DNA of 5,337 nt, from NCBI GenBank assembly GCA_003156695.1, contig PMHN01000272.1, forward strand, positions 138 through 5,474, read 5' to 3'. Positions 1 to 5,337 of this stretch are shown here, piece after piece (within the stretch, counting starts at the first letter, position 1; every line of letters begins with the position of its first letter). The notes below the pieces were generated by a model, which searched no databases, was not told the origin of the DNA, and saw only the letters and a list, made by a program, of their open reading frames with translations. A program made the translations under genes and the position numbers. Source of the stretch: Gammaproteobacteria bacterium. GTDB lineage: Bacteria > Pseudomonadota > Gammaproteobacteria > Steroidobacterales > Steroidobacteraceae.

Positions 1-2428
1 GGAACGTTCCAATCGAGGTGTGTTGCAGGTATTGGATGCTCAAGTCAAACCCGTCGGTCGTGAAGCCGCCGGTATTCTGAAAGTTTTGGTCGATGTATCC
101 ACAGGTCGGTTGCGTGTAAGGAGTGCAATCATTGGCCTCTGCGATCGATGCAGTGAGTGTCCCACTTGAGTTCGGTGTGATATAGGCCGCGAGCCCAGTG
201 GGATTGGAGTAAATGGCCGAGGCCGGAATGGGTTGGATGACGTTCTTGAGCAGGATTCTGTAATAGTCCAGCGTAATGCCCATATCCTGGATCGGCGAGA
301 CGATGACACCGAGATCGAAGTTTTCCGATGTTTGAGGTCCCAGGTTTCTGTTTCCTCCGCTCAACGCCAGTCCCTGCGTGTTGCACACCGCTGGAGTCCA
401 CTCCGCAGTGTAGTGGCCCTGTGAACAGAACGGATTCCCCGATCCCATTGTGGGGCTGTCCGAAGCGGACAAGGAAGGCGAGTCGTACAGTTGGAAGAGC
501 GTGGGCGCCCGGAAGCCGGTGGAGGCGGTGCCCCTGAAGGTCAGGGTTTGGGGGATCGCCTCATAGCGCAGCGAGACCTTCCCGTTGTTGGTCCTGCCGA
601 AATCGCTGTATCGGTCCTCACGATCCGACAAATCGACATCGAAGCTCTTGGAGACCGGCACGTCCACCTCCATGAAAACCGCCCCCACCGTGCGACTCCC
701 TTCGACGTTACTGGCCGAAAGGCCAGTTGCAGCGGTTATGAGCTCGTTATAGGGCGTGGTCGCCTGCGCGAAGCGTTCGCCGTTAACAGTGCCGCCGACC
801 GCCACGGTCGCCGGAGAGCCCGCATTAAAAGCATCGCCCAGCGCGTGAGTGGCATGGCCGTCGACGCTCCACCGTGTGTCCTCGCCAATCTCGTATACGC
901 CGTTTACATACGACGAGTTGATCAAAGCCTGCCCAGCCGCGCTTTGGGGACCGAAGGGGTTGATCAGAGTGCTGAGCTCGCCGTTGGGGCCTGTCTCAAG
1001 CACTGACTCATTGGGAATGCCCCCGGTCCAGCGATTGTCGTTGTTGTTCTTGCTGAAATTGTAGTCCGTAGAGTAGTCCCAGCCAGCGTTGGCGCCGGAA
1101 AACGTCAGCAGAATCCTCTGCGCGTCATTGAGGACGCCCCCGTAGCGGCTGTTGTCCGGGTCGGTCCAGACCCCAAAGACCGGCTGCGGCTGGCCAAAGT
1201 TCGGGTTCGGTTGGCCGTTCGCGAGGAGAGGCACTTGATTGATGCCGGTCAGATTCAGCGGCTGGGAGCAGTTCGCCGGGCCCCTGTTGCATATCAGCTG
1301 AGACGCCGTCGGGAAGTAGGGGCTCGCCGGGTTCAGTGGGATTTCATAGAACATGGGACCGGAGTAACCGTTTACTTCGGATTGGGTGTAGAAGTACTGC
1401 ACCTGCAGTTGGTTGTTGGCCGGCAGCGACTTGGTTAAGGTCGCCATGACGGAAGCCTCGTGGGACTCCGGGAGCAGATCCGTCGCGGCGGAATACCGGT
1501 ATGAGCAGTCGCCGAAATATCTGGTCAGTTGCGGATTGCCCGCACAGGTCGGATAGCCCGACTGCCAGAGATTACCGTTGGAATCAAGCACGTTCCCGGG
1601 CCACGATCCCGGAGTGTTCGTATTGATGACGCCCTGCGCGGGATCAAAACCCTCGGCGGAAAACGCCCGCTGCGTCGCGCGCAGCTCCTGTTGCTTGCTG
1701 AAATTTCCCGTGATCATGAAGTTATAGCCGTCACTCGCCAGGTCCCCGTGTCCGAAGATGAAATCCGCCTCACCCGAGCCGCCGCCGTCTTCCTGCGGGC
1801 GATCGAAATTCACCTGCATTTCGGCCCCCTGGTAATTCTTCTTGGTAATGAAGTTGATCACGCCCGCGATCGCGTCCGAGCCGTACAGCGACGAGGCGCC
1901 TTCCCGAAGCACCTCGACGCTCTCGATCGCCGAGAACGGAATGCCGCTCAGGTCGACCGCAACGCCGTTGAAAGCATTGGGGGCCAGCCGTTGGCCATCA
2001 AGCAGCACCAAGGTGTTGCCTTCGCCCAAATGGCGCAGGTTGGCGTAACTACCGCCTCCGGAAAATGACCCTACGTTTGCGGCGATGTTTACCGACGGGG
2101 AGGAGGAGGTCAGCGTGTTTATCGCCTGCTCCACATTCACGATGCCCTGGTTCTTGAGTTCGTCCGCCTTGAGGATCGTGACGGCCTCCGCGGTTTCCGC
2201 TGCGGGTCGTTTGATCATGGAGCCGGTGACGACAACTTCCTGCAACACAGAACTGTCGGCGTCGGTCGTTGCGTCCGCCTTCTGCTGCTGCGCGCTTGCA
2301 TCATGGCTGACGAATGCCAACGAGGCTGCGACCGCACTTGCCAGGAGTGCCCCGCGCGTAGCTTTGATCGCGGACGCCCGAAGGATCAGCGAATCAGTCG
2401 CTTTGCTGACCCATGAAGAATGACTCAT
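1..2428 (-). CDS. TonB-dependent outer-membrane receptor (3' end outside window)
   Basis: This is an outer-membrane beta-barrel receptor that imports a ligand using energy from TonB-ExbB-ExbD; the substrate cannot be inferred. The frame stays open for 809 codons from ATG 2428 to the window edge, so the C-terminal barrel strands and stop are missing. Residues 1-46 form a long signal peptide ending in ASA before QQQ. A TonB box (LQEVVVTG) lies near residues 62-69. The plug spans about 75-195, with NTLVLLDGQRL (138-148), VEVLREGASSLYG (171-183) and AGVINFITKKN following. The barrel contains GFRAP (638-642) and NLGPQTSENFDLG (695-707), the usual late-barrel motifs. The eight cysteines visible fall in four close pairs (295/308, 380/387, 668/682, 768/776), probably in extracellular loops. 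The start is supported by GGGAG seven bases upstream and by the signal peptide beginning there. Family members are commonly 850-1000 residues. The gene is transcribed away from the orphan gene at 2820. The family call is secure; the ligand is unknown. Confidence 0.97.
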   Translation of the reverse strand, partial: MSHSSWVSKATDSLILRASAIKATRGALLASAVAASLAFVSHDASAQQQKADATTDADSSVLQEVVVTGSMIKRPAAETAEAVTILKADELKNQGIVNVEQAINTLTSSSPSVNIAANVGSFSGGGSYANLRHLGEGNTLVLLDGQRLAPNAFNGVAVDLSGIPFSAIESVEVLREGASSLYGSDAIAGVINFITKKNYQGAEMQVNFDRPQEDGGGSGEADFIFGHGDLASDGYNFMITGNFSKQQELRATQRAFSAEGFDPAQGVINTNTPGSWPGNVLDSNGNLWQSGYPTCAGNPQLTRYFGDCSYRYSAATDLLPESHEASVMATLTKSLPANNQLQVQYFYTQSEVNGYSGPMFYEIPLNPASPYFPTASQLICNRGPANCSQPLNLTGINQVPLLANGQPNPNFGQPQPVFGVWTDPDNSRYGGVLNDAQRILLTFSGANAGWDYSTDYNFSKNNNDNRWTGGIPNESVLETGPNGELSTLINPFGPQSAAGQALINSSYVNGVYEIGEDTRWSVDGHATHALGDAFNAGSPATVAVGGTVNGERFAQATTPYNELITAATGLSASNVEGSRTVGAVFMEVDVPVSKSFDVDLSDREDRYSDFGRTNNGKVSLRYEAIPQTLTFRGTASTGFRAPTLFQLYDSPSLSASDSPTMGSGNPFCSQGHYTAEWTPAVCNTQGLALSGGNRNLGPQTSENFDLGVIVSPIQDMGITLDYYRILLKNVIQPIPASAIYSNPTGLAAYITPNSSGTLTASIAEANDCTPYTQPTCGYIDQNFQNTGGFTTDGFDLSIQYLQHTSIGTF

Positions 2429-2435
2429 TAGATGT

Positions 2436-2440
2436 CTCCC
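2436..2440 (-). promoter_or_regulatory. Shine-Dalgarno site of the TonB-dependent receptor
   Basis: On the minus strand this reads GGGAG, followed by a 7-base spacer (ACATCTA) and the ATG at 2428. It fixes the start of the receptor, which has no other ATG before residue 71. Confidence 0.75.
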
Positions 2441-2515
2441 CTGATTGCGCTCTACAGACTTGTTGCTTCGTGACACTCGCCGGCGCCTCTGCGATCGACG
2501 TGTACCAAATCGATA

Positions 2516-2528
2516 ACTCGCACCGAGT
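2516..2528. repeat. Short inverted repeat ACTCG-CAC-CGAGT upstream of the receptor
   Basis: Two perfect 5-base arms flank a 3-base spacer, about 90 bases upstream of the receptor ATG. It could be a small operator or a leader hairpin. An arm of this length can arise by chance, so the role is speculative. Confidence 0.35.
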
Positions 2529-2546
2529 GTAAAAGCCCGTGGCAAA

Positions 2547-2572
2547 CCCCAGGCACCTTTGCGGTGCAGGGG
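2547..2572 (-). promoter_or_regulatory. Imperfect stem-loop upstream of the receptor
   Basis: On the plus strand CCCC (2547-2550) pairs with GGGG (2569-2572), and GCACC (2553-2557) pairs with GGTGC (2563-2567) around the loop TTTGC. A small AG/A internal loop separates the two helices, giving nine GC-rich pairs. It lies about 120 bases upstream of the receptor ATG. No T-run follows on either strand, so it does not look like an intrinsic terminator. It could be a leader structure, if transcribed, or a protein-binding palindrome. It matches no riboswitch class I recognise. Confidence 0.4.
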
Positions 2573-2617
2573 ACCAACTCGACGTCGAAGCGGTATTCTG
2601 TCGAGGTGAATTGTCAC

Positions 2618-2690
2618 CAGCGCCGCGCAGCTTCGCGGCATGGCGGACCGATTCGAAGATGAAGCGGCCGCGGTGAGCGGCGCGGCGCTG
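2618..2690. repeat. 73-base GC-rich inverted repeat, possible structured element
   Basis: CAGCGCCGCGC (2618-2628) and GCGCGGCGCTG (2680-2690) are perfect 11-base inverted arms. Nested inside, GCGGC (2635-2639) can pair with GCCGC (2667-2671). The enclosed loop contains the palindrome TTCGAA. It could fold as a long hairpin on either strand, lying upstream of the orphan gene. It may be a small RNA, a REP-like palindrome, a leader structure, or coincidence in GC-rich DNA. Confidence 0.4.
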
Positions 2691-2819
2691 TGCGTCGAAA
2701 ACGGGGGATTGCCGTCTCGCGCTTACAACAGCGCGAGTGGTTACTCCGCGCAAGCAGGCTGAAGAACGAGTCGAAGCCCACGCGCGCAACAGCTCAGCGG
2801 GCGTTTAACGCCTTTCGCC

Positions 2820-3891
2820 GTGCGCCGGGTCCGCCTCCACGCAAACACGCCCGAGCTTTTCGAATTTGTGTTTACGCTGCGGCCCGATGGTGGCTACGAG
2901 CGCGCTCATTGCGACTACTTGATCTCGTGGCACAGAGCACGAGCGCGCCGCCGGCGCTTCCGGGAGGCCGGGGGGGGGTCCGGGCGCGCATCACTTTGCT
3001 GACGCCGTTCGCGCCTGTCCCTTGCGGCTGGTGCTGGCGGATGATCTGATTGCGTGCACCACTCTGTTGGCGTACGCGGAGGGTGCGAGGCTAAGCGGCT
3101 GCCTGGATCTGGTCCACGTACCCTCGCAGCAATTGTGGCTCGAGTGGCTGGAGGCGACACGGCAGTCGACACTGCGAGGGATAACGCAGTTCGCCAGCAC
3201 CTCGTGCTCCAGCGTGAGGCGACGCAGCGGGGTTCTCATCGTCGCCGATCGGGCCGGGCGCGCCGGCACGCTGAGAACCTTCTGGTCCACGCAGGACGAG
3301 CAGGTCAATTGCGGGCCGCTGCTCACCGACTTCGACCTGGATCGTGTCATTCGTCCAGCACTCGATGTCGACGCCGTTTTCAGCGGCGCTCCGGTCGGGG
3401 TGGTGATACCGGAGGAAGCCGCGCTCGATGAACTCCTGAGCCACGTGTGCTTCCGGCTCGATCCCGCATGGGCAAACTACTATCGTGCCGCGGATCTCAC
3501 GGAGGGCCAGCAATTGCTGCTGTTACGCGAGGTGCTCGGTACGACAGCGTTTGATATGCCGATGATCCTCGCCCTGTTCCTGCTGTTCGCAGCGAAGGAT
3601 GGGCTGCAACACCGGGTTCCTGATTTGCAGCGTCTGAATCACGCCCGGCGATGCTCGGGTAAACGAGCACTGCTGGAACACATCGAAGTCAGGGCGCCCA
3701 TTGCATTGGGCTACGAAGGCCCGGCGTCGGTCGCGGCTAGCGCCAATCGACGCCGCGGACCGCGGCTGCACCATGTGCGCGGCCATATCGCCCGACGCGG
3801 AGATCAGGTGTTTTGGCGCCTGCCACACTTGCGAGGCAACGCCCGCTTCGGCGTGGCGCGCTCGCGAACCGTGCAGCTGTCGTTTAGCTAG
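2820..3891 (+). CDS. Uncharacterised protein of about 356 residues, with apparent frameshift at a G9 run
   Basis: I do not recognise a named family. Two stretches look coding but lie in different frames. From GTG 2820 the first reads RLHANTPELFEFVFTLR, then GGYERAHCDYLISWHRARAR, and would stop at 3000-3002. The second is open up to TAG 3889-3891 and includes FADAVRACPLRLVLADDLIA. Dropping one G from the nine at 2970-2978 joins them at about residue 51 into 356 residues. No signal peptide is visible. A Leu/Ala-rich helix (MILALFLLFAA) is the only hydrophobic patch. The C-terminus is basic and His/Gly-rich: RRRGPRLHHVRGH at 310-322, then VFW at 330-332 and PHLRGN. It resembles, from memory only, tails of hypothetical proteins in proteobacteria. 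The start is uncertain: no Shine-Dalgarno precedes GTG 2820, and an in-frame TGA lies at 2760-2762. Without the correction, translation could begin only at internal TTG 3022, giving 289 residues. It may be intact with a sequencing error, a true frameshift mutant, or read by slippage. Confidence 0.72.
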
Positions 3892-4673
3892 AGGGCTTTC
3901 CCCAACAAGCGCTCCAGGGCGAAGCGGTAGTTGCGGCTCAGTTTCAGTTCCGTACCATCGAGCAGCACGACTGTAAATTCGCCCTTAGACAACGGCAGCA
4001 GTTCGCGCACGCGATAGATGTTCACCAACGTAGAGCGGTGTATGCGCACAAAACCCGAAAGCCCCAGCCGCGCTTCCGCAGCCGCGATGGTCTCACGCAG
4101 CAGCCAACTCTTGGCACCGACGTGCACTGACACGTAATCCCCATCGGCTTCGACCCAGTCGATCTCGGCGACGTTAACAATGACGACGCGACCGTTTGTC
4201 TTGACTGGTATTCGATCCGCCACCGCCGCCGGCGGGTTCTGACCCGGCGAAGCGCGCAACTCCTGTGTCAGTTGCATGAAGCGACGGATCATGGAGCCGT
4301 CACGCGCACCGACAATAGTGGCGCGGGCGCGCGCCAGCGACTCGTTGAAGCGCGCTTCGTTGACGGGTTTCAGCAGATAGTCGAGCGCGTGTATCTCAAA
4401 TGCCTTAATCGCGAAGCGGTCAAACGCCGTAACGAAGATCACATGCGGGCATTTTGTTTCGGGCAGCGCACCGATCACATCGAAGCCGGTTTTTCCGGGC
4501 ATCTGGATGTCCAGGTACACCAGTTCCGGCTCCACCGCGTTGATCGCCCTGATAGCCTCCTCGCCGCTGCCGCACTCGGAGACGATCTCGACATCTCCCG
4601 CACGCTTCAGGAGCGCCCGGATACCGCGACGCGCAAGATCCTCGTCGTCGACAATGATTGCGCGCACGGTCAT
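3888..4673 (-). CDS. LytTR-family DNA-binding response regulator
   Basis: This cytoplasmic response regulator (261 residues, typical for the LytR/AlgR class) is the output half of a two-component system. The receiver domain covers about residues 3-120. It has the acidic pocket DDED (9-12), phosphoacceptor Asp55 in YLDIQMPG, Thr82 in FVTAFD, and Lys102 in DYLLKPV. A linker of about 30 residues follows. The LytTR DNA-binding domain spans about 153-258, with IDWVEADGDYVSVH, FVRIHRSTLVN and LKLSRNYR as its hallmark segments. The ATG at 4673 overlaps the stop of the upstream kinase gene as ATGA, so translation is probably coupled; only a weak purine-rich stretch precedes it. The stop at 3888-3890 shares CTAG with the stop of the convergent gene. 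Close relatives in organisation are AlgR, LytR and YpdB-type regulators. Target promoters cannot be read from this window. Confidence 0.97.
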   Translation of the reverse strand: MTVRAIIVDDEDLARRGIRALLKRAGDVEIVSECGSGEEAIRAINAVEPELVYLDIQMPGKTGFDVIGALPETKCPHVIFVTAFDRFAIKAFEIHALDYLLKPVNEARFNESLARARATIVGARDGSMIRRFMQLTQELRASPGQNPPAAVADRIPVKTNGRVVIVNVAEIDWVEADGDYVSVHVGAKSWLLRETIAAAEARLGLSGFVRIHRSTLVNIYRVRELLPLSKGEFTVVLLDGTELKLSRNYRFALERLLGKAL

Positions 4674-5337
4674 ACCGCAACCGCCACTCGTGCCGGGACG
4701 GCGGGCACCGCGGCTATCCCGGGCGCCTTGCGAAATGGCAGAAAGACAACTACCGCGAAGCCGCGTCCGTATGGCCGCGGGCCGACGGACATATGTGCGT
4801 CATCGCCATACAGTGCGGCTAAGCGCTCGGACGAGTTCTTGAGTCCCACGCCATAGGGGCGCGCGCCGCCGTCCCCGAGTCCCGGGCCATCGTCCTCGAC
4901 TGATATCACGAGCACCTCCTCGCGCCGGCGTATCGATACGGTTAGCGCCCCGCCTTGCGCGCGTGCCAGCACTCCGTGCCGCACCGCGTTTTCCACCAGC
5001 GGTTGTAAAATGAGCGTCGGCACCAGCGCATCGTAGGTTTCCGGGTCGGCATCCACACTCGAGCGAAAGTAGCTACCAAACCGCAAGCGCTGGATGCGCA
5101 GATATTGCTCGGCAAATGCCAGCTCCTCGCTGACGGGGATCTCCGGTGTGTCAAGCTTTTGCAGAGTCGATCTGAGAAAATCACCCAGCGTGTCGACCAT
5201 GTCACCGGCCCGGGTGCGCTCGCCTTCCCGAACCAGCGTCGCGATGCCGTTCAGGGCGTTGAACAGGAAATGCGGATTCAGCTGCGACTGCAACGCGCGC
5301 AGTCGCGCGCTTTCGGCAAGTTTCAACGCGCGGACCG
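4670..5337 (-). CDS. LytS/AlgZ-type sensor histidine kinase (N-terminus outside window)
   Basis: This is the C-terminal catalytic part of a histidine kinase of the His_kinase (LytS/YehU) class, which passes phosphate to the LytTR regulator encoded next. The frame is open through the right edge, so the usual N-terminal membrane or sensing region and the true start are missing. The phosphoacceptor motif QLNPHFLFNALN is visible, with its His codon at 5270-5272, preceded by a short helical ESARLRALQ segment. An N-box follows (LILQPLVENAVRHG), then a G1 box (VEDDGPGLGDGG) and a G2 box (YGVGLKNSSERL), so the ATPase domain is complete. The C-terminus has an Ala/Val/Pro-rich tail (IAAVPAVPARVAVAV) after the last domain strand (FAVVVFLPF). 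The stop TGA at 4670-4672 overlaps the regulator start by four bases, the arrangement of a co-transcribed pair. The stimulus is unknown. Confidence 0.97.
   Translation of the reverse strand, partial: VRALKLAESARLRALQSQLNPHFLFNALNGIATLVREGERTRAGDMVDTLGDFLRSTLQKLDTPEIPVSEELAFAEQYLRIQRLRFGSYFRSSVDADPETYDALVPTLILQPLVENAVRHGVLARAQGGALTVSIRRREEVLVISVEDDGPGLGDGGARPYGVGLKNSSERLAALYGDDAHMSVGPRPYGRGFAVVVFLPFRKAPGIAAVPAVPARVAVAV

Larger units (their letters stand above)
2429..2819. other. Divergent intergenic region with receptor leader and upstream region of the orphan gene
   Basis: These 391 bases separate the receptor (leftward) from the orphan gene (rightward) and should hold both promoters. I could not find a convincing -35/-10 pair on either strand. 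TTGTCA at 2611-2616 resembles a -35 box but has no -10 partner at the right distance. What can be seen is a stem-loop at 2547-2572, a short inverted repeat ACTCG-CAC-CGAGT at 2516-2528, and an 11-base inverted repeat at 2618-2628/2680-2690. A 40-codon open frame (2640-2762) is also present but has no ribosome binding site. Short open frames on the minus strand here look like chance. Confidence 0.7.

Noticed and set aside
491..1006. 171-codon plus-strand open frame
   Set aside because: It lies wholly antisense to the receptor, whose frame is continuous with recognisable barrel motifs. It has no domain and is a GC-rich shadow.
1529..2068. 179-codon plus-strand open frame
   Set aside because: It is antisense to the receptor plug and early barrel, is Arg/Val-rich, and has no recognisable motif.
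2521..2560. Sigma-70 promoter for the receptor (TTGCCA or TTTACA as -35)
   Set aside because: No -10 hexamer of reasonable quality lies 16-18 bases downstream of either on the minus strand.
2553..2567. Intrinsic terminator at the GCACC/GGTGC hairpin
   Set aside because: No U-tract follows on either strand, and the position is upstream of the receptor rather than after a gene.
2394..2789. 131-codon minus-strand open frame across the intergenic region
   Set aside because: It overlaps the receptor start in another frame, lacks a ribosome site, has low-complexity Arg/Ser/Ala composition, and would cover the whole receptor leader.
3022..3024. TTG as the start of the orphan gene
   Set aside because: Coding character (FADAVRACPLRLVLADD) continues upstream of this codon in the same frame, and no ribosome site precedes it. 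It is more likely an internal Leu68.
3091..3513. 140-codon minus-strand open frame
   Set aside because: It is antisense to the orphan gene. The plus-strand frame there has more protein-like composition and runs on to a stop matched with the neighbour.
4272..4856. 194-codon plus-strand open frame
   Set aside because: It is antisense to the response regulator and kinase, both of which carry complete catalytic motifs.
5324..5326. TTG as the start of the histidine kinase
   Set aside because: The frame remains open to the window edge, and kinases of this class have a sizeable N-terminal region before the phosphoacceptor. It is more likely an internal Leu.

Overview
The window reads as chromosomal DNA from a GC-rich Gram-negative bacterium, probably a proteobacterium. 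An outer-membrane TonB-dependent receptor requires an outer membrane, and the receptor style (Gln/Ala-rich mature N-terminus, VVVTG TonB box, GFRAP motif, Cys-paired loops) recalls Xanthomonadales, Nevskiales or Steroidobacteraceae-type gammaproteobacteria. That placement is an impression from protein style, not a search result.

Layout, left to right. Bases 1-2428 (minus strand) hold one large TonB-dependent outer-membrane receptor. Its start, signal peptide, TonB box, plug and most of its barrel are present, and its C-terminus lies beyond the left edge. Bases 2429-2819 are a divergent intergenic region with a Shine-Dalgarno site for the receptor, two hairpin-like inverted repeats in its leader and a larger GC-rich inverted repeat. 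Bases 2820-3891 (plus strand) hold a protein of about 356 residues that I do not recognise. It is split by an apparent +1 frameshift at a run of nine Gs (2970-2978); reading the run as eight Gs joins two good coding stretches. Bases 3888-5337 (minus strand) hold a two-gene operon: a LytS/AlgZ-type sensor histidine kinase, cut at its N-terminus by the right edge, followed by a LytTR-type response regulator. The two overlap by ATGA.

The kinase and regulator form a phosphorelay in which the kinase phosphorylates Asp55 of the regulator, whose LytTR domain then binds DNA. Nothing in the sequence names their targets. The orphan gene is transcribed divergently from the receptor and convergently towards the regulator. 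It ends on the same CTAG tetranucleotide that terminates the regulator on the other strand. No RNA genes, insertion sequences, CRISPR arrays, att sites or clear rho-independent terminators were seen. The least explained parts are the orphan gene and the structured intergenic region beside it.
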